From Lachnospiraceae bacterium (GTDB lineage: Bacteria; Bacillota; Clostridia; Lachnospirales; Lachnospiraceae), in assembly GCA_017469945.1 (NCBI GenBank), contig JAFUFI010000011.1, forward strand, positions 1-62,491: a stretch of 62,491 nucleotides of DNA. Reading direction: 5' to 3'. The translations under genes were made by a program, and so were the position numbers. Positions 51,135-59,557 of this stretch are shown here, one piece after another; position 1 is the first letter of the stretch, and each line of letters opens with the position of its first letter. The notes beneath the pieces are model-generated. The model was not told the origin of the DNA and did no database searches. It saw only the letters and a list, made by a program, of their open reading frames with translations.

Positions 51135-52568
51135 ATGAAAGAATTTATCAAGGGAGCCAATCCCTACATGCCTCTCTGGGAGCATGTTCCCGACGGAGAG
51201 CCCAGAGTTTTCGAACATAACGGAGAAAAAAGAGTATACGTATTCGGATCCCATGACATCGAAAGAGACAAGTACTGCGGAAGAAACTACGTAGCATGGT
51301 CCGCCCCTGTTGACGATATGACAAACTGGACCTGCCACGGCGTCTGCTACGAGACACATTACGACAGCATACTCTACGCTCCCGATGTTGTAAAAAAGGG
51401 CGATACCTACTATATGTATGCCGCCGAAAGATGCGGTAGCCTTATAGTTGTCGCTTCGTCAAAGGATCCCTGGGGACCTTATGAAAATCCTGTTGAAACA
51501 AAGCTTGGATTCGATCCCGGAGTCTTGGTAGACGATGACGGCAAGGTTTATGCCTTTTGGGGCGGTTGCGCTGCTCCCTGCTATATTGCGGAGCTTGAAG
51601 ACGATATGGCTACCATAAAAGAGGAAACCCTTGTTTCAAATCCTATGGGACACTCTAACTGCCCCTGGGACCCTAAGGACGACGGACACATTGACCTTAT
51701 AGATGCTTTCTTCGAGGCTTCCAGCCCCAGAAAAGTCCTTGGCAAATATGTATATATCTACTCTGCAAGATACGAAAAGCCCATCCCCGAGCTCGGTATT
51801 TTCGAGGACTGCAACGGCTTCCTTTCCTACAAGTTCAGTGACTCTCCCTTCGGCCCTTACAGAGACGGAGGAAATATAAGTTTTAACGGTGGTGAGATCT
51901 TAAGAGATTCAGAGGGTGTCGGAACCATGACTTACCGCTGGGGCAACAACCACGGATCGATCATGGAAGTAAACGGCAAGTGGTACGTTTTCTACCACAG
52001 ACACACAGGTACCACAGAGTACAGCCGCCAGGCGATGCTAGATCCTGTTGACGTAGCTCTCGGAACCGACGGCAGACTCTTTATCGGAGACATTAAATTC
52101 CTAGCCGGTGAGCCCGTTAGCGCAAAGCCCGTTGAAATGACCTCTCAGGGCGCACATATAAACGGTCTTGACGCTTATAAATGGATATCCGCCGGTTATG
52201 CCTGCCATATCTACGGAAGTAAAAAGAAAGCCAACATTCGCCCCGTTTACGATGAGCGGGACGATATCTCCGCTCCCATCGACCTTATTACAGACGGAAC
52301 TACAGTCGGCTTCAGATATCTTCAGTTCGGAAACAACGCTCCTAAGAGCGTAACCCTTCTTTTGGACGAAGCAAAGAAATTAAAGATCAATCTTCGCATT
52401 GATTCCTACAGAGGAAGGATTGTTTCTACGCTTACTTTTGACGGAAGCAGCAAGGAAGCATGCGCCTTCTTAAATACCGGCATTGTCGGAAAGCATGCGA
52501 TATACTTTGAGTTTGAATCTGAAGATAAAGATGGAGTCTACTCCTTCGACCGCTTTACCTTCGACTAA
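51135..52568 (+). CDS. Glycoside hydrolase family 43 enzyme
   Basis: A 477-residue enzyme. The five-bladed propeller of GH43 covers about residues 1-300: GEPRVFEHNGEKRVYVFGSHD, LYAPDVVKKGDTYYMYAAE (catalytic-site Asp), IDAFFEASSPRKV (likely acid Glu) and GNNHGSIMEVNGKWYVFYHRH. A C-terminal beta-sandwich like a CBM6 follows. I start at MKEFIKGANPYMP, as the promoter at 51051-51079 excludes the longer frame. Substrates in this family are arabinose- or xylose-bearing side chains. No signal peptide, so it acts in the cytosol. Its end overlaps the convergent EAL gene by 14 bases. Confidence 0.88.
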   Translation: MKEFIKGANPYMPLWEHVPDGEPRVFEHNGEKRVYVFGSHDIERDKYCGRNYVAWSAPVDDMTNWTCHGVCYETHYDSILYAPDVVKKGDTYYMYAAERCGSLIVVASSKDPWGPYENPVETKLGFDPGVLVDDDGKVYAFWGGCAAPCYIAELEDDMATIKEETLVSNPMGHSNCPWDPKDDGHIDLIDAFFEASSPRKVLGKYVYIYSARYEKPIPELGIFEDCNGFLSYKFSDSPFGPYRDGGNISFNGGEILRDSEGVGTMTYRWGNNHGSIMEVNGKWYVFYHRHTGTTEYSRQAMLDPVDVALGTDGRLFIGDIKFLAGEPVSAKPVEMTSQGAHINGLDAYKWISAGYACHIYGSKKKANIRPVYDERDDISAPIDLITDGTTVGFRYLQFGNNAPKSVTLLLDEAKKLKINLRIDSYRGRIVSTLTFDGSSKEACAFLNTGIVGKHAIYFEFESEDKDGVYSFDRFTFD

Positions 52569-54444
52569 GCATTTCAAAGAATTCTGATGAAGGGATGGGT
52601 TTTGAGTATTTAAAGCCCTGAAAATAATCACAGCCCATTTCCTTCATCTCATCTTCCATCTTGGAATTTTCTATACCCTCTGCAGTTATTCCAAAGCCCA
52701 TGCTCTTAAAAGTACTGATCATATTGGGAAGTATTGCGTCAGGTTCCTTGTCATATCCCCAAACAAGACTCTTATCCAGCTTGATATTGATAAACGGAAT
52801 CGTCTTTAACCTTGAAAGGTTCGAATACCCTGTTCCGTAATCGTCAAGCACAAACTTGAACCCCTTTTCTCCCATCCCCTGAATCTGATTGTTCATAAAC
52901 ATTTCGTCCACTACAGATTCCTCCGTTATCTCTAAGTGGATCAGTTCGGGATCAACCCGGTATTTTCTTGCAATAGAAGCGTATCTGTCCGCAAGATCTG
53001 TTCTGACAAACTGTACGGGCGAAAGGTTTACATTTATCCAATCAAGATACAGATTTTCAGCTTTAAGATATCGCATAAAGGAGCAAGTTTTCTCGAAAAT
53101 CTGCTCGCCCATCTCGTTTATTCGTCCGCTGCTTTCAGCAAGAGGGATAAACATCCCCGGCGGGATAATATTTCCGTCAAAATCCTTAATACGCGCAAGA
53201 GACTCAGCACCGACTATTGTTCCGCGTCTGTTAACCAATGGTTGTATATATAATTCAACCGTATTGTTATCGATTGCGCTCTCTAAATACCTTCTGATCT
53301 GGGTATCTGTCTTATTCTTTTGAACATCCTCCTTGGATATATAGAAAACTTCTCCGCCTTCGCTGTTTCCGGCTTTTTCCATTACTCTTGAAAATGCGCC
53401 AAGGATCTCGTCGACAGAATACTCTGTTCCCTTAAGTTCCATCGTCGCAAATCCTGCCGTCAGATAAAGCTCAGCCTCATCAGACTTCCATACCTGACTA
53501 AAACGTCTTGATATAGTCCTGCACGCGTACTCTACATCCGTTTTAGAATCCACAAAAACTACAAATCTGCCCTTTCTGTTGTAAAAAATCTTATCCTTGT
53601 GAAAAAGCTGATTTAAATATTTACCGATCATATTTAAACCTGCATCCGTCTGTCCTGCCCCATATATTTCACGTATAACCTGGTATCTGTGTACAACGAT
53701 ACCTATCACCTTATAATCCATTTTTCCGGTATTCTCTTCAATATATTCTCTTAAAGCTATGGAATTAAAAACGGTACTTCGAAGTTCGAGAAAATACTCC
53801 GGGTTCTCAAAAGCAAGATAAACAATGATGATATCGATAAGGACAAAGGTATCCATCAAAAGCGTTGTCGGAAAAGCGATTCTGACAATAAGGGATATGA
53901 TCAGTATATTGTTATACATAACCATTGTATAAAATTCCCGTTTTGGAATTGCTCTTCTGAAACGGCAGATTATAAAAAGAGAAGTAAGAGCGTAAGAAAA
54001 GCCCACAACGTAGATATACGGATAAAGAATACCGGGATGATATCCAAGATCGTCAACATAGAAAATGAGCCTTAAAAAAGGCGATACAAGAGAAAAAATA
54101 ATTCCGAGATAAAAAGGCGTGCTGAGAATATATTTCATGTAGGTCTTCAAAACAATGGAAGCCCTTGTAACTGATAGCGAGAAGCAAAACATTACAAAGG
54201 ACCATGTAAAAAAGCCGATAAAATAGAACATGTTGAGATTAACAACAATCCACTTTGGCACACTCTGATAATTGTTGTCCGCCGCAGACGCCGCGATATC
54301 GAAGATTATAACCAATGTCTCGATAGCTATCATCTGAAGAAAAAGGAGATTCTTCTTAAGGGGAAGCCTGGGCCTTGAGAAGTAAAAAACAAGTAATATA
54401 AGAATTACAAGCAGGGTCGGAATTTCGAAACTATAGCTCCACAT
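52555..54444 (-). CDS. Membrane GGDEF/EAL c-di-GMP phosphodiesterase
   Basis: A 629-residue protein. The N-terminal 215 residues contain about seven membrane segments and look like a 7TM sensor. A degenerate GGDEF domain follows (about 235-375), with NRKGRFVVFV in place of the active site, so no cyclase activity is expected. The EAL domain (about 385-625) has ESL in GAESLARIKD, Asn in WINVNLSP, Glu in EITEES, LDDYGTGYSN, Lys in NIKLDKSL, Glu in ITAEGIEN and Gln in YFQGFKYSKP, so it is probably active. It lies 25 bases after the pyrophosphatase gene. Confidence 0.93.
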   Translation of the reverse strand: MWSYSFEIPTLLVILILLVFYFSRPRLPLKKNLLFLQMIAIETLVIIFDIAASAADNNYQSVPKWIVVNLNMFYFIGFFTWSFVMFCFSLSVTRASIVLKTYMKYILSTPFYLGIIFSLVSPFLRLIFYVDDLGYHPGILYPYIYVVGFSYALTSLFIICRFRRAIPKREFYTMVMYNNILIISLIVRIAFPTTLLMDTFVLIDIIIVYLAFENPEYFLELRSTVFNSIALREYIEENTGKMDYKVIGIVVHRYQVIREIYGAGQTDAGLNMIGKYLNQLFHKDKIFYNRKGRFVVFVDSKTDVEYACRTISRRFSQVWKSDEAELYLTAGFATMELKGTEYSVDEILGAFSRVMEKAGNSEGGEVFYISKEDVQKNKTDTQIRRYLESAIDNNTVELYIQPLVNRRGTIVGAESLARIKDFDGNIIPPGMFIPLAESSGRINEMGEQIFEKTCSFMRYLKAENLYLDWINVNLSPVQFVRTDLADRYASIARKYRVDPELIHLEITEESVVDEMFMNNQIQGMGEKGFKFVLDDYGTGYSNLSRLKTIPFINIKLDKSLVWGYDKEPDAILPNMISTFKSMGFGITAEGIENSKMEDEMKEMGCDYFQGFKYSKPIPSSEFFEMLSRR

Positions 54445-54469
54445 AAGTGCCTCCGTTTTAGCGATGTGA

Positions 54470-56125
54470 CTAAGCGTGAATTGTTTCCACCAGGTTCAAC
54501 AAAAACTGTTTCTTTCTCGATACTACTCCCGAAAGTCTTACTACTCCCTCTTTTGCGTCTTTTCCGAAAGCTCTCTTTAAGGTAGTAAGAGCCTTTTCTC
54601 CGGAATATATGATGTCCGAAGACCTTTCCGTGATATTTGTCAGCATAAGGAAAAGCATATCCAGCTTATCTTTTTCTCTTGTAGAGTCAAGCTCCGGCGA
54701 TACTTTTTCGCGGATTATATCCAGCTCATCATCGCTCATAGAGTTAACCTGTCCGATGCCGATGGTCTGGCCGTCTACGGTAAAGATTTTGTAATCAAGA
54801 TGTATTATTTCTTCTGCTGACTTTTCATCAAGCATCGCGCCGGCTCTGAACATCTCTCGTCCGTAGCTTTCGTAATCTATACCGACTATCTTTGAAAGAA
54901 TCTGAGCCGCCTCTTTATCGATTTCTGTACAGGTAGGTGACCTTAGGATCAGCGTATCCGATAAAATAGCCGAAAGCATAAGACCCGCTGTCGTCTTATC
55001 TATCTCCACTCCGTTTTCTTTGTACATCAGATATATGATCGTACAAGTTGATCCCAGGGGCTGATTTCGGAAAAATATAGGTCCGGAGCTTTCAATAGAT
55101 CCTAACCTATGGTGATCGATTATCTCGACTATCTCCGCCTCTTCGAGACCCTTTACCGCCTGGCTCTTTTCGTTGTGGTCAACGAGGATAAGCTGTTTTT
55201 TCGAAGCTCCCAAAAGGTTTCTGTGGCTGACCATACCGATATAACGGTTAAATCTGTCAAGGACGGGGAAATACTTGTATCTGACAGAGGCCATCGCTTC
55301 CCTTACATCATCAAGAAAATCATCAAGCTTAAATGACATCGGAACTTCCGAGTTCATAACATGTCCGACGGGTATGCTCTGCGTAATAAGATTCGCCGCG
55401 ATAAAAAGCTCGTAAGGAGTTGTAATAAGCTGAATCTCCCTCTCTTTTATCTTTTCGAGCAGGTCACTATTTTTGGTAACCGACGGTTCATGCGCATTAC
55501 AGATTATAATACTGATATTTCTGCCGGAAAGGACTTCTTCCGTAAGGTCCTCTTCGCCGGAAAAAATGATCACATCTCCCTCGTTTATATCTCCCGAAGG
55601 CTCTATCTTAACCTTTCCGCCGGATATCTTTTTATCCGCCTCTCCGACTACAAGCTTTCCGTCAAGGGCCGAAGCTATACTTCCGACGCAGGCTCCCGAT
55701 TTCGATAAAAACTCAGGGTCACGTACTTGCATATAGGTCTCGACGATATCGCTCATCGTGATCGTGCCGACGACCTTTTCATCCTCGGTAACGCAAAGAG
55801 TCGTTACGTTGGAATCGTACATCCTGGTTCCCGCTTCTTTAATAGGATCCGAGGGATTTGCCGAATCAACAAGTCTTATATCGATGTCTCTCAGCCTTGC
55901 TCTGACGTCTGCGATATACGGAGGTTCATCCACATCAAAATACGAAAGGACAAACTGAGTCTCCTCGTTTAATCTGCCCGCCCTGCAGGCTATATAGTTG
56001 TCCCCATATATCTTGTTTTTAAGGTTGGCATACGCTATCGCGGCACAAATCGAATCCGTATCGGGATTTTTGTGTCCGCAAATATAAACAGGACGCTGCC
56101 TTACTCTGATTTCGGAATCGCTCAT
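54470..56125 (-). CDS. Manganese-dependent family II pyrophosphatase with CBS and DRTGG domains
   Basis: A 551-residue DHH-superfamily phosphatase. The motif GHKNPDTDSI is at residues 17-26, DHH in VEIIDHHRLG near 340, and the C-terminal substrate loop SRKKQ near the end. Between them lies a regulatory insert with two CBS repeats and a DRTGG domain (about 70-310). In characterised CBS-pyrophosphatases AMP inhibits and diadenosine polyphosphates activate. It hydrolyses pyrophosphate in the cytosol. It lies between the small membrane protein gene and the EAL gene in an operon. Confidence 0.94.
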   Translation of the reverse strand: MSDSEIRVRQRPVYICGHKNPDTDSICAAIAYANLKNKIYGDNYIACRAGRLNEETQFVLSYFDVDEPPYIADVRARLRDIDIRLVDSANPSDPIKEAGTRMYDSNVTTLCVTEDEKVVGTITMSDIVETYMQVRDPEFLSKSGACVGSIASALDGKLVVGEADKKISGGKVKIEPSGDINEGDVIIFSGEEDLTEEVLSGRNISIIICNAHEPSVTKNSDLLEKIKEREIQLITTPYELFIAANLITQSIPVGHVMNSEVPMSFKLDDFLDDVREAMASVRYKYFPVLDRFNRYIGMVSHRNLLGASKKQLILVDHNEKSQAVKGLEEAEIVEIIDHHRLGSIESSGPIFFRNQPLGSTCTIIYLMYKENGVEIDKTTAGLMLSAILSDTLILRSPTCTEIDKEAAQILSKIVGIDYESYGREMFRAGAMLDEKSAEEIIHLDYKIFTVDGQTIGIGQVNSMSDDELDIIREKVSPELDSTREKDKLDMLFLMLTNITERSSDIIYSGEKALTTLKRAFGKDAKEGVVRLSGVVSRKKQFLLNLVETIHA

Positions 56126-56181
56126 TTTTTTACCCCGGGGTAAACCCTCTTTTTTACCGGAACATATCTTTTTGACTGCGT

Positions 56182-56490
56182 TTACAGCCAGAACTTTTTC
56201 TTAAGCTTAGCGGTATGAATATGAAGCAGCGCGGCAATTACCAAAGAAACAACCGCTATTAATAATCCTTTATAAAGAACCGGCCTTAGAAGCGGCGAAT
56301 ACTCCTCGGGGAGGTGTATTCCTATACTGTATAAGTGGAAAGAATAGTAGATCCAGTAAGCCGTAGCTCCAAAGGCGACCACCCAGAGAACAATGCGTAT
56401 AACAAAAAAGATCTTTATAATCTTTTTAGCCTGCTCTTTTTCAGGGTTTATATCAGTTTCATTTTCTTTTTTGATTTCAGTGCTGTCCAT
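56182..56490 (-). CDS. Small two-pass membrane protein
   Basis: A 102-residue protein I do not recognise. A charged, acidic N-terminus of about 22 residues is followed by two hydrophobic segments (FFVIRIVLWVVAFGATAYWI and LLIAVVSLVIAALLHI) and a basic tail ending KLKKKFWL. AGAGG lies four bases before the ATG. It is 56 bases upstream of the pyrophosphatase gene on the same strand and is probably cotranscribed with it. Function unknown. Confidence 0.65.
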   Translation of the reverse strand: MDSTEIKKENETDINPEKEQAKKIIKIFFVIRIVLWVVAFGATAYWIYYSFHLYSIGIHLPEEYSPLLRPVLYKGLLIAVVSLVIAALLHIHTAKLKKKFWL

Positions 56491-56705
56491 ATGACCTCTT
56501 GATGTTTTGAACTTTTTATATTCATCCCTTTAACGGGGGTAGAATACAAGGTTATTTTACCATAGTTTACGTTTTTTTTCATTGATTTTGGGATTAATTA
56601 TAAATAGAGAATAAACTTTTCCTAAAGACTTTTGAGATTTGTGGTTTTTTATTTTGACAAGTGATAGAATCCCTTCGAAGAAAGCTTTTAAAAACAGGTG
56701 GAAAT

Positions 56706-57374
56706 ATGAAAAAATATGTATCTTTGCTCTTAAAAATCGTTACTATCGTTTCAGCCTTTTACGGAACCTATCTCTCGATCCTCGGAAGCAGCGGCTTTAT
56801 GTCCAATTGGAACGCGCTTCTCTTTTTTACGATCCAGTCCAATCTCTGGATAGCGGGATGGTTTATCTACGAAGGTATCATCGGTTTTAAAAAGAAAAAA
56901 TACGACTCAAGAGTTGTGAACATCTTGAAGCTGATGTTTACGGTTGCAATCTCCCTTACGGGATTTGTATTCGTATTTATACTGGCTCCCACGCTTCCAA
57001 ATCCTTACAAGCTGAACAACGTTTTAACCCACGTTGTGGTTCCGCTTCTTGCGATCGTCGATCTATTTATAAACTCGGACAAGATGCAGCTTCGCAAAAC
57101 AGACTTTATCTATTGCGTCATCCCTCCGATCTATTATGTAATATTCGCAGGTATCAGATATATTAACCATTGGCATTTTGTCGGCGAGCTTAATTACCCT
57201 TACTTTTTCTTAAACTGGGGCTCTCCCGCAGGCGCTGTGGGCTTTACCAAGGAATCTCCCTGGATGGGACCTGTTTGGTGGATAATCCTCCTTGCGGCAT
57301 TTATCGTACTGGTAGGATTTATCTACACATTGCTTGTTAAGCTCTTTTCAAAGATCGGAAAAAAGAAGGGCTAA
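56706..57374 (+). CDS. Pr6Pr family membrane protein
   Basis: A 222-residue integral membrane protein with about six segments. The phrases FFTIQSNLWIAGWFIYEG, VLTHVVVPLLAIVD and FIYCVIPPIYYVIFAGIRYI match the Pr6Pr family, whose function is unknown. I start at MKKYVSLLLK, ending its start codon at 56708, because AGGTGG lies just upstream; a longer frame adds 15 residues that do not look like protein. It is a single-gene unit, with no clear promoter motif that I can support. Confidence 0.85.
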   Translation: MKKYVSLLLKIVTIVSAFYGTYLSILGSSGFMSNWNALLFFTIQSNLWIAGWFIYEGIIGFKKKKYDSRVVNILKLMFTVAISLTGFVFVFILAPTLPNPYKLNNVLTHVVVPLLAIVDLFINSDKMQLRKTDFIYCVIPPIYYVIFAGIRYINHWHFVGELNYPYFFLNWGSPAGAVGFTKESPWMGPVWWIILLAAFIVLVGFIYTLLVKLFSKIGKKKG

Positions 57375-57395
57375 ATCTTAGATTACCTTCAAGCC

Positions 57396-57851
57396 CTAAC
57401 TAAAGCGAAGATTATCATCAAGTACGGAGATCTTGCTTGCAAAAAAAGAGAATTCTCCGCTGTCCAAGAGGTTTCCGTTGTCATCGGTTACTCTTATATC
57501 GAAAACAAGGATATGCTTTCCGGTCTTTAGCTTAAGACATTCGCAGTATATGTACTCTGTATTTACTGCGGGAAGCAGGAAGTTCAGATTTGCGGATACT
57601 GTGGTAACATAGTATCCGTTCATACTTCCCGTAGCTCCCGCCATTGCATCTACAAAGGACAAAAGCGCGCCGCCGTGGATGCTTCCGTAAGTATTTTGCA
57701 GTCTGTCCTCAAACTTTATCCGTGCCTTACTGTAAGTAGGGCTGAGCTCCAAAATCTCAAAGCCGATGAACTTATTGTATTCATTGGCATAAAGCTCTTT
57801 TATCATCTTTTCCCTTATTGCATTTTCCTTTTCACTGTTCGCTTTACGCAT
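57396..57851 (-). CDS. PaaI-type hotdog thioesterase
   Basis: A 151-residue hotdog-fold acyl-CoA thioesterase. The family motif GSIHGGALLSFVDAMAGATG is near residue 57, with the usual His-Gly-Gly turn and the catalytic Asp at the start of the long helix. It would cleave acyl-CoA or aryl-CoA in the cytosol; the substrate is unknown. It lies six bases after the 61-residue protein gene, so the two are one operon. Confidence 0.9.
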   Translation of the reverse strand: MRKANSEKENAIREKMIKELYANEYNKFIGFEILELSPTYSKARIKFEDRLQNTYGSIHGGALLSFVDAMAGATGSMNGYYVTTVSANLNFLLPAVNTEYIYCECLKLKTGKHILVFDIRVTDDNGNLLDSGEFSFFASKISVLDDNLRFS

Positions 57852-57857
57852 ATCATC

Positions 57858-58043
57858 TCACCTCTCGCCGTGTCTTTCTCCCCAGACACCGGGATTCCAG
57901 GAATCTTTCTTACCGTAGTAATGGCTCTCGCTAACCTCTCCGCTTTCTTTTTTGTCGGAAAAAGAAACTCCGAGGCGGCTGATCCCATCCTCCATCTTAC
58001 CGTCTATCATTTTCACAAGTTCGTCGATTTCTTTGCTGTCCAT
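57858..58043 (-). CDS. Small conserved-looking protein, 61 residues
   Basis: A short, charged protein starting MDSKEIDELVKMIDGKMEDG and ending in NPGVWGERHGER. It has a helical N-terminal half and a Gly/Trp-rich tail. I do not recognise a family. AGGA lies eight bases before the ATG, and the stop is six bases from the thioesterase start, which supports it as a real gene. Role unknown; it may be a small binding partner. Confidence 0.55.
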   Translation of the reverse strand: MDSKEIDELVKMIDGKMEDGISRLGVSFSDKKESGEVSESHYYGKKDSWNPGVWGERHGER

Positions 58044-58111
58044 AGTTTTTGTCCTATCCTCCGTATTATATGATACATCAGCTGAGGAAAAATGAGAATC
58101 AGCTTTTAAAT

Positions 58112-58140
58112 AAATCGTGATATAAGTGTAATATCGCGGT
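58112..58140. other. Hairpin between the divergent small gene and aldo-keto reductase
   Basis: A stem of about 12 pairs (AAATCGTGATAT with ATATCGCGGTTT, two wobbles) and loop AAGTGTA, followed by TTATTTTTG on the plus strand. There is no plus-strand gene just before it, so it may be an operator or part of the reductase leader. Confidence 0.3.
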
Positions 58141-58211
58141 TTATTTTTGTAGAAATGATTATCTTTTCTATGCTACTTTAAATCTATAAGTACGCGAAAG
58201 GAGAAAAACCT

Positions 58212-59336
58212 ATGCAAAAGAAACTTGGCTTTGGAACAATGCGTCTGCCCTTGCTTAATCCCGATGACGCCGCAAGTATAGATATCGAGCAGTTTAAAAA
58301 GATGGTTGATGTTTTCCTTGATAAAGGATTTACCTACTTTGATACCGCCTACCCCTACCATCAGGAAAAGTCAGAAGACGCGGTTTGGCGCGCTCTCGTT
58401 TCAAGATATCCGAGAAAGCGATTTATCCTTGCCGACAAGATGCCCATCCTTCGCGTTACTGCCCCCGGAGATTACCGGGTATTTTTTGAGGAGCAGCTAA
58501 GGCGCTGCGGAGTAGATTATTTTGATTATTATCTTCTCCACAATTTAGGACGCGACCGCTATATCAATACTCAAAAATTTGGCGGCTTTGAATTTATTTC
58601 AAAAATGAAGGAAAAGGGATATGTCAAAAATATCGGTTTTTCTTTTCATGACGATGCCGAGACTCTTGACCGGATCCTGACGGACCACCCGGAGGTTGAT
58701 TTTGTGCAGCTTCAGATAAATTACCTCGATTGGGACGGAGCTGTGGCACAGTCCGGAAAATGCTATAACGTCGCTACAAAACACGGAAAAGAAATTATGG
58801 TCATGGAGCCTGTTAAGGGCGGAACCTTGGCGAATCTTCCCGCTCCGGCAAAGGCTGTATTTGACGGCTACTACGCTAAAAAGAGATTAAAATCGCCCTC
58901 TCCCGCTTCCCTTGCTATAAGATATGCCGCCTCTTTAAGTAACGTAAAACACGTTTTGAGCGGTATGAGTAACTTGGATCAGCTCCTTGACAACACATCC
59001 TATATGACGGATTTTGTTCCTCTTGATGATGGCGAGAAAAGGCTTGTCGAAGATATAACATCGGAATTAAAAAGATCAATAAAAGTACCCTGTACGGGTT
59101 GCAGATACTGCCTTGAAGAATGCCCTATAAGCGTCAATATCCCCGATTATTTCGGGCTTTTAAACTTACACGCCGTTACCGGAAACAAGACAGGTATGTA
59201 CTACCAGCGCTTTAAAATGAACCACGCTACGGCTTCTGAGTGCCTTAAATGCGGAAAATGCGAGCGAATCTGCCCTCAGCATATCGCTATAAGAGAATAC
59301 CTCGAGGAGTTCGCCGCTTTGTACGAAACTGACTAA
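58212..59336 (+). CDS. Aldo/keto reductase with C-terminal ferredoxin domain
   Basis: A 374-residue oxidoreductase. Residues 1-265 are the aldo/keto reductase barrel, with FDTAYPYHQEKSED (Asp, Tyr of the active site), the Lys in LADKMPI and YYLLHNLG (His). Residues 285-345 hold two [4Fe-4S] motifs, CTGCRYCLEECPISVN and CLKCGKCERICPQHIA. Such fused proteins are common in anaerobes and probably pass electrons from ferredoxin. The substrate is unknown. AAAGGAG precedes the start. A hairpin repeat begins directly after the stop codon. Confidence 0.93.
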   Translation: MQKKLGFGTMRLPLLNPDDAASIDIEQFKKMVDVFLDKGFTYFDTAYPYHQEKSEDAVWRALVSRYPRKRFILADKMPILRVTAPGDYRVFFEEQLRRCGVDYFDYYLLHNLGRDRYINTQKFGGFEFISKMKEKGYVKNIGFSFHDDAETLDRILTDHPEVDFVQLQINYLDWDGAVAQSGKCYNVATKHGKEIMVMEPVKGGTLANLPAPAKAVFDGYYAKKRLKSPSPASLAIRYAASLSNVKHVLSGMSNLDQLLDNTSYMTDFVPLDDGEKRLVEDITSELKRSIKVPCTGCRYCLEECPISVNIPDYFGLLNLHAVTGNKTGMYYQRFKMNHATASECLKCGKCERICPQHIAIREYLEEFAALYETD

Positions 59337-59413
59337 AATGACACAGGGGGACGGGGTTGGGGGTTCATTTTCTTATCAAAAATGAACCCCCAACCCCGTC
59401 CCCCTGTGTCATT
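59337..59413. repeat. Perfect long hairpin repeat (REP-like)
   Basis: Two perfect 35-bp arms (59337-59371 and 59379-59413) beginning AATGACACAGGGGGACGGGG with a seven-base loop CTTATCA. Its right arm reappears at window position 1. This looks like a dispersed palindromic element of the kind mobilised by REP-associated Y1 transposases; no transposase is in the window. Confidence 0.85.
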
Positions 59414-59420
59414 ACATCAA

Positions 59421-59465
59421 ACAAAAACGGGGGCCGTCGCACTAATTGATTAGTGCGACGACCCC
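59421..59465 (-). terminator. Terminator of the phase-variable lipoprotein operon
   Basis: A 16-bp stem with one mismatch (core GTCGCACTAA with TTAGTGCGAC) and loop TCAA on the minus strand, followed by GTTTTTGTTT. It lies about 90 bases after the lipoprotein stop. Confidence 0.8.
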
Positions 59466-59557
59466 TCTCAACTTAAAAGCAGACTTTAAAAAAAAGTCAA
59501 ATCACCGTTCACTGGCGCTGTAAAACCATAAACCCTTGTTATGAGAAATCCTAATAT

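Noticed and set aside
59337..59413. Insertion sequence end
   Set aside because: There is no transposase, no target-site duplication and no internal sequence; a single hairpin of this type fits a dispersed palindromic repeat better.
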